From assembly GCA_037045435.1 (NCBI GenBank), contig JBAOID010000039.1:94631-158630 (forward strand): DNA of 64,000 nt. The letters run 5' to 3'. This stretch comes from CBDUEF01 sp018063485 (GTDB lineage: Bacteria > Pseudomonadota > Alphaproteobacteria > Rhodobacterales > Rhodobacteraceae). The position numbers and the translations under genes are program-made. Positions 36,859 through 49,993 of the stretch are shown piece after piece; positions within the stretch are counted from its first letter, which is position 1, and each line of letters opens with the position of its first letter. The notes beneath the pieces were generated by a model. That model did no database searches. It was not told the origin of the DNA and saw nothing but the letters and a program-made list of their open reading frames with translations.

Positions 36859-37813
36859 TCAGGTTGCCGCCCGCCTCACGTCGGACGCGGAGCATGAGCT
36901 TGCCGTCGGCGAGGCGGCACACGCCGATCGCGCGCCGGAGTGCGCCACGCCCTGCACCGCTTCGGTCGCGCCGCGTTCGCCCCCGCGTCCGGCGCCGGCA
37001 GCGTCATGCCCTGCGGGCGTCTCGTCGAGCACCACGCAGGTAAGTACTGCGCCCGCGTGAGCAGCTCCGCGGCGAGCGGGATGTCGTCGCGCACCGCGTC
37101 CTGGAAGTTCGTCATCGTAGGAGCCGGATGCCGCAGATCGCCGTCGACCGCTCTGGACGTCGCGCACCCACTCGTCGGCGAGGACGTACATGGTCCGGTA
37201 GGCGACGCGCAGGTTGAACGGCTGCGCGGGCTTCGCGCAGTGATCCAGCTCGTTGCAGAACTCGCGCGGTCGGGCAGTCGCGCGTGCGCTTGCACACCCT
37301 GCCCGCGAGCGGGTTCGGCGTTGGGCACGCGCATCAAGCACGACGGTGAACGCGTCGCGCAGCGAGCTCCTTCGCCGCCTCGCGGATGCACTCGACGCTC
37401 TGTCGCGTCCGTCGGCGCGCAGGCGCAGGTAGATCCCGGAGCCGGGTCGCGGAAGTCCCAGGCTTGCCGAGCGCCTCGCGATTCGACGACCTCGGCGCCC
37501 GCGTCCTCCGCGAGCTCCATGGTCCACGTCTCGATCTTGTCGCGCAGCGGGAGCCAGCGCGGGCCGAGCTCCGCGGCAGACCGCCGCGCTGATCGAGCCG
37601 TAGCAGCGTCTGCTCGCGCGCCGTCGACCTCGCTGGAGGTCGCACTTCCAGTGGAAGATGAAGCCAGACCGCCAAGCACGAGGCCCGGCGTACCCCCATG
37701 AACTTGGGGGCAGGGCCAGCGGAGTCTTGCCTTCGGCCCGCGCGCCGCGGGCCTGCTTCGATGGAGCGGCAGGCCGCGGTTACGAGCCGTCTGCAGTTGT
37801 CCTCGTGGGACAT
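36859..37813 (-). CDS. Uncharacterised cysteine-containing protein after the left ExbBDD module, frameshifted
   Basis: The ATG at 37,813 begins MSHEDNCRRLVTAACRSIE. Later readable pieces in different frames are LGPRWLPLRDKIETWTMELA, AGAEVVESRGARQAWDFRDP, a cysteine cluster of the form C-x6-C-x6-C-x5-C (partly in CNELDHCAKPAQPFNLRV), AYRTMYVLADEWVRDVQSG and VRDDIPLAAELLTRAQY. Such Cys spacing is common in secreted deltaproteobacterial proteins. No signal peptide is visible at the proposed start. It follows exbD by about 40 bases on the same strand, so it may be a partner of that motor. The end of the gene is uncertain. Confidence 0.4.
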
Positions 37814-37849
37814 GACGAGCGTGAGCGGCGCCGATGGGAGGGCGCGCGC

Positions 37850-38378
37850 CTACTGCGACTTCGGCAGCTTCGCCGACCATGAAGCTGACGTTCGGATAGC
37901 CGGCGAAGGCCGCGGTCTGGAACACGCTCTTCACCACGAGCGCGGGCACGTCCTTGTCGACCTGGAGGATGACCACGCCCGGGGAACGGCTTGTTCGGGC
38001 TAGCAGCTTCTTCACAGCTCGTCGCTGCGTTCTTGAGCACGTTGAAGAGCTCGTCGATGCTTCTGCATGCGACCCGAGCTCCTCGATCGCGCGGGTCGAG
38101 CCGGCCGGCGTGCCGTCGACGAGGACCTGGTTGCCGTTCACGGCGACCATCGGGGCCGTCGATCACGTCGTCGGCGTTCTCGGCGCTGCGGCAGCTTGAT
38201 CGTTCTTGTCGACGGTGATCTCGCCGGACGCCGAGAAGCGTCATCAGCAGGAAGATGACGGTCACGACGCAGGAAGTCGATGCATGCTCGTCAGGTTCGA
38301 GCGCGGCGTTCGGCGCACGCGGCGACCGTGGCCGCCCTGACCTTCTTCCACACGAACGCGCAGCGGGACGTCGTGCAT
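37850..38378 (-). CDS. ExbD/TolR-family protein (left module, second), frameshifted
   Basis: From ATG 38,378 (MHDVPLRVRVEEGQGGHG) the protein reaches a single transmembrane helix (VVTVIFLLMT) with an aspartate just before it (SMIDFL region after frame repair). The periplasmic part reads VNGNQVLVDGTPAGSTRAIE, PGVVILQVDKDVPALVVKS and FQTAAFAGYPNVSFMV, ending KLPKSQ before TAG at 37,850. This is the typical ExbD layout: the helix Asp carries protons and the C-terminal domain contacts the envelope partner. At least four indels are present. It belongs to an ExbB-ExbD-ExbD cluster. Confidence 0.72.
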
Positions 38379-38463
38379 CAGCCGCCGGCCAGGCTTGATG
38401 GATCACGTGAGCGTGGGGGTCTGTGCTCGCCTCGTTGTGTAACGATCGTGTCATGGCAGCACC

Positions 38464-39050
38464 TCAGCGAATCGAGAACGTCATGTTGAAGACGGGGACC
38501 TTCTTGGTCTTCGCCGCCGAGCTTCATCTCGCGCTTGGGCGCGTAGAGCGCGTCGAGCACCGCCACGATCTCCTTGAACGGGAGTCTGGTTGTCGCGTGT
38601 GGAGGATCGCACTGGTCGACCTTCTTGTCTGCCGGGTCGCGGTGGCCGCCGTTGCGCCTTCCACTCGTCCTCGATCTTCTTGGCCGAGGTCGGGGTAGCG
38701 CGATGCGCGTTGCCGCCCTCGCCGATGCTCGAGCGGCGTCTTCGGGCACCTTGACCTCGCTGACCACCGTCGCGCCCTGCTTCCACGACGAGCGATGAAC
38801 TCGTCCTCGACCGATGTGTGACGTGCAGCATCTTCTCGGGCGTCTGTCGGCGTGAGCTCCTTCTGCGGCTCCGGCGGGCCAGGGACCTGAGCATCGGCGT
38901 TGATGCGCGAGTTGGTCGACCCAGACCGCCGGTGATGAGCAGGAACGCGACCGTGGCACATCAGCAGGTCGATGAACGGGACCATGTTGATCTCAGCTGT
39001 TCGTCGCGCCGCTTGCCTTCCCGCCGCTCGCCGACGTCTACGCCACCCAT
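38464..39050 (-). CDS. ExbD/TolR-family protein (left module, first), frameshifted
   Basis: The ATG at 39,050 opens MGGVDVGERREGKRRDEQ. A helix with the essential Asp (MVPFIDLLMC) follows, then the periplasmic domain: INADAQVPGPPEPQKELTP, KQGATVVSEVKVPEDAA, PFKEIVAVLDALYAPKREM and the end VFNMTFSIR with TGA at 38,464. The motif NMVPFIDLLM is diagnostic of ExbD/TolR. Frame changes occur near 38,985, 38,900, 38,760 and 38,600. It lies between exbB and the second exbD on the minus strand. Confidence 0.78.
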
Positions 39051-39229
39051 GACCTCATTCCTCCGCTGCCTGATCCATCCACCGAAGGCTCGCCGCTTCG
39101 CGGTCCTCGACCCCAGAGCTCGATGCGAGGCTCCGAGGCCATCGCCCCATCGATCCCGAGACACGCATCGGCGTTCGTCGCGTACCGTGGAGCGCGGCGA
39201 GACCCCTGTCCCGCCGCGACCACGCGGTG

Positions 39230-39903
39230 GCGTGATCTCACGCGGCCTGAACCGCGCGACACGTTCACCTTCTGGCGGTTGCTGCACGACGAGGTTGAGG
39301 ACCTGGACCGACGCCTCGTTGATGTCGTCCTCGATGCCCTGCGTCTTGCCGTTGAGAACGGCGAAGCCGATGAGGCCGACGATGGCGACGACGAGGCCGA
39401 ACGCGGTGCAGTTCATGGCCTCCGAGATGCCCTCCGCGAGGATGCGTCGCCTTCTGGGCCGGGTCGACGGACTCGGCTCGGAGACGGCGCCGAAGGACTT
39501 GATGAGGCCGGTCACGGTGCCGAAGAGGCCGGAGAGCATCGCCAGGTTGGCGAGGAGGCGCGAGGTAGCGCCGTGCGCTGCGCGATCTTCGGCATCTCGC
39601 GGAGAGCGGCCTCGTCCATCGCGGCCTGGACCTCCTCGTCGGGGCGGTTCACCTTGACGAGGCCCGCCTGAACGATGCGCGCGAGCGGCGCGTTGGCCGC
39701 GGAGCACATCTTCACGGCCTTCGGCGACGTCACCGGCGAGGATGCACTTCTGCATCGTCGCGAGGAAGACGTCCTTGTTGATCGACGGAGCCGAACAGAT
39801 AGAGGGCGCGCTCGACGATGATGCCGATCGTCAGGATCGACCAGAACAGGATGGGCCACATTCCCCATCCACCCTCTTTGAAAGCTTCGTACGCTCCGTG
39901 CAT
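39230..39903 (-). CDS. ExbB/TolQ/MotA-family proton channel (left module), frameshifted
   Basis: Start ATG 39,903 follows GGAGG. The N-terminus MHGAYEAFKEGGWGMWPILF leads into the first membrane helix (ILFWSILTIGIIVERALYLF). After a cytoplasmic loop (APLARIVQAGLVKVNRPDEE) the conserved TolQ/ExbB block is seen: LANLAMLSGLFGTVTGLIKS, ILAEGISEAMNCTAFGLVVA and GLIGFAVLNGKTQGIEDDIN. The protein forms the inner-membrane channel that, with ExbD, converts proton flow into work on the envelope. Indels lie near 39,560 and 39,450. The C-terminal end is set only approximately. Confidence 0.8.
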
Positions 39904-40437
39904 CTCTCTTGTCCTCCAGTTCGCCTCGCGCCAGCGTGTGACCTGCGCCCCGCGTTCGACTCAGCATACGGAGCCGCAGCTCCGCAATGACTTCTTCACC
40001 GGGCCGGGTTGGCCCTGATTGAAACTCGCCCGCTGCCGTTCACGTCGATCGTCTCAGCGATCGATCCGGTTCACGGCCGCGTGACCCTGACCACGTAGAT
40101 CGAGGTTCCGCGCGTCGCTCCGACAACTGCTCCAGCATCTGGTTTCGCTCTCTCGACCGCGCGCGCACCCTCGACTTCGTTTGTTGGGCGGGAACGTAAC
40201 CGAGGTGGGCTCGTCACCGCAAGGTCCCGGAGACGCCGGGACCTCGAAGGAGACAGCGACCGCTCGCCGGACGCGAACGTCGACGTTCACGTTCACGTCG
40301 ATCATCGCAGCCTCGCCGATGGCCTCGGAATCCACCCGCGGGATGCGCGATCAGGCCGCGCATCGCGAGGCATCATCGCGAGTCAGACGCCGGCAGGTCA
40401 AGCGGGATTTGGGCGACGCGAATGATCGCACCCGAGC

Positions 40438-40453
40438 AAAACTTTGCAGTTTT
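40438..40453. promoter_or_regulatory. AT-rich dyad in the divergent exb intergenic region
   Basis: AAAACT-TTGC-AGTTTT is a perfect 6-bp inverted repeat with a 4-nt loop. It stands out within a GC-rich, apparently non-coding region (39,904-40,673) between two divergent ExbBDD modules. It could be an operator shared by both or a minor hairpin. No further gene is visible in this interval. Confidence 0.35.
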
Positions 40454-40558
40454 CATGGGGCAACGCGTGCTCGGGCGAACGTCGGCGGTGGTCCGGGGAA
40501 CGTGAAGCCGCGCGCTCCTCGGCGGCGCGCCCGCCCGAAGACCGCGCCCTCGCCGAGC

Positions 40559-40588
40559 TTGCGTCCGGGATCAGACGACAGCTATAGT
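40559..40588 (+). promoter_or_regulatory. Possible sigma-70-type promoter for the right exbB
   Basis: TTGCGT at 40,559-40,564 and TATAGT at 40,583-40,588 are separated by 18 bases and lie about 85 bases before the exbB start at 40,674. The match to TTGACA/TATAAT is fair, and it is the only AT-containing box nearby. Confidence 0.35.
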
Positions 40589-40673
40589 CCCGGCGGATGC
40601 GCGGAATGGGCGCATTTTGGCGTCGTGCTGGCAGGCGGCCGGATCGGCGGCGCGCGAGAAAGGGACAGCGAGG

Positions 40674-41352
40674 ATGCGTCATCTGCTGATGTTGGCGGCC
40701 GAGGGTGGTGGTGAGGGCGGGATGTGGGCCGCCATCAAAGAGAACCCCACCTTCCTGATGATCAACATGGTCGTCTCGGCTGTCGTGATCACGATCATCG
40801 TGGAGCGGGCCGCCTTCCAACTGGGCCGTTACCGCGTGAACTCGAAGGAGTTCTTTGCCCAGATCAAGAAGCTCGTGGCCGCCGGCAACATCGACCGCGC
40901 CATCAAGCTGTGCGACGCGAGCGACTACCCGATCCTGCAGCTCGTCAAGGCCGGCCTGACGCACGCCAACAAGGGCGCCGACGAGATCGACGCCGCCCTG
41001 AGCGAGAAGCTGTCGGAGCTCAAGCCCCAGGTCGAGAAGCGGATCGGCGTGCTCTGGTCGCTGGCGAACATCGCCACGCTGGTCGGACTGCATCGGCACC
41101 GTCTCGGGCCTCATCCGGACCTTCGCCTCGATCGCGGCGCAGGGCCTCTCGCAGGCCGACAAGCAGCGCATGCTGTCGAACGGCATCGCGGAGGCCATGT
41201 ACAACACGGCGTTCGGCCTCGGAATCGCCGTGGTCTGCATGATCGCGCACGTCTTCCTCCACACCCGCGGGAAGAACATCCAGCACGACCTCGAGTCCAC
41301 CACCGAGCGAGTGTTCAACCTGCTCACCGTCGGCAGCAAGTCCGGCTACTAG
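40674..41352 (+). CDS. ExbB/TolQ/MotA-family proton channel (right module), one frameshift
   Basis: Start ATG 40,674 is preceded by an AGGGA/GAGG region. The first helix (INMVVSAVVITIIVERAAFQ) is followed by the loop DASDYPILQLVKAGLTHANK. The conserved TolQ block (VLWSLANIATLVGL) leads to an indel near 41,090, after which SGLIRTFASIAAQGLS, RMLSNGIAEAMYNTAFGLGI and VVCMIAHVFLHTRGKNIQHD continue to TAG at 41,350-41,352. Corrected length is about 226 residues, normal for ExbB. It is the first gene of exbB-exbD-exbD with gaps of 15 and -4 bases. Confidence 0.88.
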
Positions 41353-41367
41353 CCGCGGCGCGTCCCC

Positions 41368-41930
41368 ATGGCGGAGCAGGAAGAGAAGCTCAGCGCGGCG
41401 CAGCAATCACGCATCCGCCGGCTCTCGCAGCCGAAGGAGCCGGAGGCCGGTGACGTCGCGGGGGAGCTCAACGTCGTCCCCTACCTCGACATCATCACGA
41501 ACATCATGATGTTCGTGCTCGCGTCGGTGTCGGTCTCCTTCATCGGCTCGATCGACACCACGCCGCCCTCGATCGGCGGCGGTCGCGTCCGCGCCGACGT
41601 CTCGTCGAAGGCGCTGCACCTGTCGGCCTGGATCACCAGCCAGGGCGTGTCGCTCAAGACCTCCGACCGGCAACATCGCCACCGGCTGCAACGACGTCGG
41701 CAGCGGGCGTGACGGTGCCCAAGGTCAACCAGGAGTACGACCTCCGAAGCCTCACCGCGTGCGCCAAGCGGCTCAAGAACGCGAGCCCCTACTTCAAGGA
41801 GGAGACGCAGGTGACGATCACCGCGAACCCCGGCATCGAGTACAAGACGGTGATCGACGTGATGGACGCGCTGCGCGGGGACGCCGACGGGGAGATCTTC
41901 CCCGACGTGCACTTCGGGGTGGCGCGATGA
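41368..41930 (+). CDS. ExbD/TolR-family protein (right module, first), one frameshift
   Basis: The ATG at 41,368 follows exbB by 15 bases. The cytoplasmic start (MAEQEEKLSAAQQSRIRRLS) leads to the membrane helix with the key Asp: LNVVPYLDIITNIMMFVLAS. The periplasmic domain continues in a second frame after about 41,670: VTVPKVNQEYDLRSLTACAK, EETQVTITANPGIEYKTVID and MDALRGDADGEIFPDVHFGV. Stop TGA overlaps the next start (ATGA). The repaired protein is about 187 residues. Gene order and coupling indicate that both ExbD proteins are made together. Confidence 0.85.
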
Positions 41931-42573
41931 GCTCGCAGCGCTCCCCCGGCGGTCACGACGCGCAGGAAGGCGCCAAGCCGCACGCCGCGCCGCCCAAGCA
42001 GGCGAGCGTGGTCCGCTACAAGGCGGAGCTGCGGAAGTCGATCCGGCGCAACGCGACGCGAGCCGGAGATCGATTTTCTGAACATCACCGCGATGCTCGA
42101 CCTGATGACCATCATCCTGGTCTTCCTGCTCAAGAGCCTCTCGGCGTCGTCCGCCTCGATCCCGCAGTCCAAGGATCTGACCCTGCCCGACTCGGTGATC
42201 ACCAGCGAGGCCGCGCAGGAGGGCGTCGTCGATCTTGATCTCCAAGACGCAGATCCTGGTCGGCGACGATCCCAACCCGATCGTGCTGCTGCCGAGCCGC
42301 GAGCAGCTCGCGCAGTCGGGCGTCGACAGCCGCTTCAAGCGCAGCGGGCCGAACGATCTCTACATCGTGCCGCTCGCCAACGCGCTGTCCCACGCGCGCG
42401 AGACCGACAAGGCGATCCGCACCGCCAAGGGGCTCGATCCCTCGTCCTCCGAGGCGGTGATCGTGGCCGACGCGAGCACGCCCTACCGTCTGCTCATCGA
42501 GGTGCTCTTCACCGCGGGGCAGGCCGAGTTCGGCAAGTATCACCTGATGGTCAAGAGCGGGAAGAAGAAGTAG
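41927..42573 (+). CDS. ExbD/TolR-family protein (right module, second), frameshifted
   Basis: The ATG at 41,927 overlaps the previous stop. A long basic cytoplasmic tail (KPHAAPPKQASVVRYKAELR) precedes the membrane segment DFLNITAMLDLMTIILVFLL, with the conserved Asp at its start. The periplasmic part reads SKDLTLPDSVITSEAAQEG, then after a shift near 42,235 ISKTQILVGDDPNPIVLLPS, FKRSGPNDLYIVPLANALSH and FTAGQAEFGKYHLMVKSGKK with stop at 42,573. It is a longer ExbD than usual, as often seen in deltaproteobacteria. Two indels, near 42,065 and 42,235, are needed. Confidence 0.83.
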
Positions 42574-42680
42574 CCGCGAAGCGGCTGCTTCTTCGGGGAA
42601 CCCCGAGCGTCAGCGAGGGGATCTCTGCGCCTCCGCCCGCGCGCTCGCGTCCGCACGCGGGCGTCGCACTCCCGTCCGTG

Positions 42681-42847
42681 TTCGCGCACGCCGGCGCCTC
42701 CTTCGCCGGCTCATTGGCCACCTTCGCGCGTCCCTCCCCGTTGTTCGCGCACACAAGAGGCTCCTTCGCGCACGTCGGAGCCACCTTCGCGCGCGCCGGA
42801 GCGACCTTCGCGGCGCCGGAGCCACCTTCGCGCGCCGGAGCCTGCCC
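42681..42847. repeat. Tandem repeat of 21 bp, eight units
   Basis: Eight successive units begin with TTCGC at 42,681, 42,702, 42,723, 42,744, 42,765, 42,786, 42,807 and 42,827. All are 21 bases long except the seventh, which has 20. In the plus frame from a GTG at 42,678 they spell seven-residue units such as FAHAGAS, FAGSLAT, FAHVGAT and FARAGAT. The array lies in the about 320-base gap between exbD and the terminator of the helicase gene. Whether it is translated is unknown; no ribosome-binding site is evident. Confidence 0.75.
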
Positions 42848-42891
42848 GCTCAGAGAATCCTCAGGATCGCGGCAGCTCGCTCCGAAACGCC

Positions 42892-42917
42892 GAAGGGCGG
42901 CCGATGGGCCGCCCTTC
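42892..42917. terminator. Bidirectional terminator between exbD and the SNF2 gene
   Basis: A perfect 11-bp GC-rich stem (42,892-42,902 with 42,907-42,917) closes a 4-nt loop and is followed by tcgtttta on the plus strand. It lies between convergent genes, 23 bases beyond the helicase stop. Confidence 0.8.
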
Positions 42918-42939
42918 TCGTTTTATCGCCGGGCCGCGC

Positions 42940-46367
<3,428 letters not shown>

Positions 46368-46471
46368 GGTTCTCGGGGGGTGTCGGGTGAGGCGCCGCTC
46401 GCGTCGCGCGGGAGTGGCTCGAAGGCGCGGAGGGCAGCGGGCTTGTCGCCTTCGCTTCGCGCGAGCCGCGC

Positions 46472-48776
46472 TCAGACGAAGAACGGCAAGAAGACGATCG
46501 TGACCACGGGCAACATTTTCACGAGGATGTGCATCGCAGGCCCAGCGAGATCCTTGAGCGGATCACCGATGGTGTCCCCGACGAGCGCGGCGCCGTAAGT
46601 CGGGTTGTCCACGCGGGCGCCGGACTCGTCCACCAGGTGTCGCCCGCCATGCGCGCCGGTCGCGATGTACTTCTTCGCGTTGTCCCACGCGCCGCCTGCG
46701 TTGCCAAGGAGGAGGGCGCCCAGGACGCCGGCCATCGTCGCGGCCATGACCAAGGCCGCGACGGAGTCGGCTGCAACGAGAGGATTATCCTCGGCTCGGG
46801 CGAAGCGCAAGGCCACTCCGACGGCGATGGGCACGGCCGTCGCCACGACCGCGGGCGGGATCATGTGGCGCAGCGCCGGGCGCGAGACGATCTCGAGGCA
46901 AGCCTCGTGGTCAGGGACGTATCCAGCCGGGCGGTCCTTGAGCTGGCGGCGGACCTCATCCATCAGGCGCCGGGCCCCGCGCGCCACGATCACGAGGCAG
47001 CGCCCCGAGACCCAGACGACCAGCAACACGCCGAGGAGGGCGGCGCCGAAGACCTCGGGGCGATCGAGGCGCAGCGCGGGGCTCGCGGTGGCCAACCCTC
47101 GCTCGGCCGCGCTGAGCAGGCCGAGGCCCGCCGCGCGACGCCGCACCTCGTCGAGGAAGCCGGCCACGAGGAGCAGCGAGGCGAGCCCCGCGGCGCTCGC
47201 GGCCCACGACTTGGTGAAGGCCTTGACCGTGTTGCCGACCGCGTCGAGCACGACGGTGCGCCCGCGCACGTCGGGCCGATCGCGCGCCACGGTCATCTCG
47301 ATGATCCCCGCGGCGTTGTCGAGGATCGGGCCGAGCGCATCCATGGCGAGCAGGTAGCCGGCCGGGCCGAGCAAGCCCATCGTGGCCGCGGCCAGGCCGA
47401 ACAGGCCGCCGTGCGGCAGGCCGGTGCGCGCGCCGATGTGGAAGGCGCCGAAGGCGGCGACGGCGACGGCGAGGAGCTGCACCACCGCGGCCTCGATCCC
47501 GGTGGCAGATGCCGAGCTCGACCGCGAGCGTCGGGCCGGCGCGCGAGGCCTCGGCGAGATCGCGCACCGGGCGGTAGCGGTGCTCGGTGTAGTACTGGGT
47601 GATGGCGAGCAGCGCGACGCCGATCGCCACGCCGATCACGCCGCACGCGAAGAAGTGCAGCCAGCGCCCGCCGAGCAGCCATTTCGCGGCCCCGGCGAAG
47701 CCCACCGCGTGGAGCACGGCGGTCACGTAGAGGCCGCGGGCGAGGGCGCTCCGCGGATCTTCGCGGTCGTCGGTGCGCACCACCATCACGCCGAACATGG
47801 CGGCGAGGACGCCGAAGGCGCGCGTCACCAGCGGGAAGAGCATCAGCGAGAGCACGCTCGGCAGGCGGTGATCGTCGCGGAAGACGATGGCGCCGAGCAT
47901 CATCGCGCCCAGGCTCTCGGCGACGGTGGACTCGAACACGCCCGCGGCCCGGCCGGCCGCGTCGCCCACCACGTCACCGGCGAGATCGGCGATCGCCGCG
48001 GGGTTCTCGCGGTGATCCTCGCCGAGCCCGAGCTCGCGGCCGCCGAGATCCGCGCCGAGATCCGCGGCCTTGGCGAAGGTGCCGCCGCCGATCTGGGCGA
48101 GCAGCGCGGCGAACGAGGCGCCGAGCGCGTAGCCGGCGATCATGAACGGGACCTTGGGGGCGAGGCGCAGCGCGGCCGCCGGGTCCTGGCCGAAGCCACC
48201 CTTGACGGCGAGCACCATCGTGAAGAGGCCGGCCCAGCCCGAGCAGGCTCGCCGAGGTGACGAAGAGCCCGGAGACCGCGCCGCCGCGGAGCGCGATCTG
48301 CACCGCGGAGATCGGTCGATCGGCGCACGCCGAAGGCCGCGCGGATGCCGGTGCGCAGGCTGATCCAGGTGGCCACGCGGCCGGCGAGCACGGAGCCCGA
48401 GACGCCGAGCGCGAAGGAGACCGTGAGCCAGACGCCGAGCTCGAGCGCGGGGACGGGGTCGGCGTCACCGGCGCGGCGGAGCAGGCCGTAGGCGAAGAAG
48501 ATGGCGCCGCCGAGCACCGCGGAGACGGCGGCGATCACGCTGCTCTGCCGGGCGAAGAAGGTCTCGGCCGCGACGCGCACTCAGGCTCGCGACGCGCGTC
48601 ATCTCGGCGTCGCCGGGCGCGCTCGGGGCGCTCGCGGCGCGCGGCAGCGCGAGCGGGCCCGGCGGGGCGGAGGGCTCGTCGGCGGGCGGTCGCGCCAGCA
48701 CCCACCGCGCGAGGTAGCCGGCGAACGCGAGGCCGAGCAAGCCGATGGCGAGGATGCAGGGCGAAGCGCGGCCATG
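46472..48776 (-). CDS. hppA: Membrane-bound proton-pumping pyrophosphatase, divergent, frameshifted
   Basis: This is a polytopic membrane protein of about 765 residues that couples PPi hydrolysis to ion pumping. The N-terminus (IGLLGLAFAGYLARWVL, starting about 48,776) has the family's first helix. Substrate-site regions are recognisable but altered: KAADLGADLGGRELG where the family has DVGADLVGK, and DLAGDVVGDAAG where GDNVGD is usual. GNTVKAFTKSW carries Lys and Thr at the positions of K+-independent H+-PPases. The C-terminus shows NAGGAWDNAKKYIATGAHG and AALVGDTIGDPLKDLAG, ending VFLPFFV at 46,472. The last kilobase has an intact frame; indels lie near 47,505 and 48,235-48,325 and upstream of 48,580. 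A degraded inverted copy occurs at 61,633-63,420. Confidence 0.85.
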
Positions 48777-48805
48777 GACGCGGTCCGGGCGGCACGCGCG
48801 GCGGT

Positions 48806-49127
48806 CTACCGCGTGGCGAGCGCGAGGGAAAGCGCGAGGAAACGCGCGGCGATCAGAAGCCGGGAGGGGCGCGGCTTGGGGATCAGCCTGGCCGCGCGAT
48901 CGCGACAATCGCGATCTCCCTGGTGGGAGCAGATGGCCTTGAGCATGCGAATCTCATCCACCGAGGCCCGCCCCGCCCACACCTTGGGCTCGAGCTGCGC
49001 GCGCAGCGCGTCCGCGTCCACGTCGGAGGGGCCGCCCGGCGCGCCCTCGGCCCGGCGCGGCGGGGGAGGCGCGGGCGGCCTCGACGCGTTGACGAGCCGC
49101 GTCCCGATCGTCCCGGTACTGCGACAT
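48806..49127 (-). CDS. Small charged protein upstream of hppA, frameshifted
   Basis: The ATG at 49,127 opens MSQYRDDRDAARQRVEAAR. After a Pro/Ala-rich stretch with one indel the protein continues DADALRAQLEPKVWAGRASV, DEIRMLKAICSHQGDRDCRD and ends ALSLALATR with TAG at 48,806. About 107 residues. The second half, with its short helical segments and CxxxGDxxC-like pair, resembles small deltaproteobacterial proteins of unknown role. A short hydrophobic C-terminus (IAARFLALSLALA) could be a membrane anchor. The inverted copy at 61,329-61,569 has the same start and stop context, which supports the gene limits. Confidence 0.55.
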
Positions 49128-49209
49128 GGCCCGATGGTAGCGGCCTTCGCGCCAGATCAACGACCACGATTTTCGAACGCGATCGCTGCTCTCGCCTTCG
49201 GATGGGTGA

Positions 49210-49310
49210 CCCCTCACCCTGAACCCCTCTCCCGGAGGGAGAGGGGCTGCCGGATCTCCCCTCTCCCTTTGGGCCCTTTGGGAGAGGGGCCGGGGGTGAG
49301 GGTGAACCTC
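49210..49310. repeat. REP-like palindromic element
   Basis: Nested inverted repeats of the type CCCCTCTCCC...GGGAGAGGGG occur twice (49,224-49,246 and about 49,254-49,290). They are framed by CCCTCACCC at 49,211 and GGGTGAGGG at about 49,295. Such elements are widespread between genes in GC-rich proteobacteria and can fold into strong hairpins. It lies between coaE (ending 49,378) and the small gene, and may terminate coaE transcription. Confidence 0.7.
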
Positions 49311-49377
49311 TCGGCGGGCAGTCCACGACGAGGCGACGGACGAGATTCACGCTCGCTGAATTAGAGGGAAGCGCCGT

Positions 49378-49990
49378 TCAGCGCAGGCGCCGCCGGATCT
49401 CGTCCAGCACCTCGTCCACGCGCTTCACCGTCTCCTCGCGCGGGCCGCTGGTGTCGATGACGTGGTCAGCGGTGGCGATCTTCGCCGCCAGCGGGAGCTG
49501 CGCGGCGATGCGCGCCGCGCGCCTGCTCCCGGGTGGCGCCGTCACGCGCCATGGCGCGCGCGATCTGCTCGTCCTCGGACACGGACACCACCACCAGCGG
49601 CCGGAACGCGTCGGCGAGGCCGTTCTCCACGAGCAGCGCGGCCTCGTAGCAGGCGATGGTCGCCCCCCGGCGGCGTCGAGCGCCGCCACGCGCTCGGCGC
49701 TGGCCAGGCCGACAGCGCGGGTGGAGGATCCCGTTGAGCGCGCGGCGCTTGCCCTCGTCGTGAAACGCGATCTCGGCGAGCCGCGCGCGGTCGAGCAATC
49801 CATCGGCCGCGAGCACCTCCGGACCGAACGCCTCGACCACGGCGGCGAGCCCCGGCGTGCCCGGCGCCACGACCTCGCGCGCGAGCAGGTCGGCGTCGAT
49901 CACGGGCAGCCCGCGGGCGCGCAGGCGCGCGGCCACGGTGCTCTTGCCCGCGGCGAGGCCGCCCGTCAGGCCGACGACATGGACGGACGA
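49378..49990 (-). CDS. coaE: Dephospho-CoA kinase, frameshifted
   Basis: This enzyme catalyses the last step of coenzyme A synthesis, phosphorylating the 3'-hydroxyl of dephospho-CoA. The P-loop is in VVGLTGGLAAGKSTVAARLR, followed by LPVIDADLLAREVVAPGTPG, AFHDEGKRRALNGILHPR and, after a shift, ARAMARDGATREQAR and IAAQLPLAAKIATADHVID. Total about 200 residues, as usual. The start is distorted in this copy; the inverted copy at 60,530 reads GTG followed by SIHVFGLTGGLASGKST, indicating a GTG start at about 49,990. It starts right after the Nudix gene, so they are likely one operon. Confidence 0.9.
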
Positions 49991-49993
49991 CGC

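Noticed and set aside
42681..42847. CRISPR array
   Set aside because: Units are contiguous, 21 bp, without unique spacers, and diverge gradually.
49210..49310. CRISPR-like repeats or a small RNA gene
   Set aside because: The repeats are inverted rather than direct with spacers, and the pattern matches REP-type palindromes.
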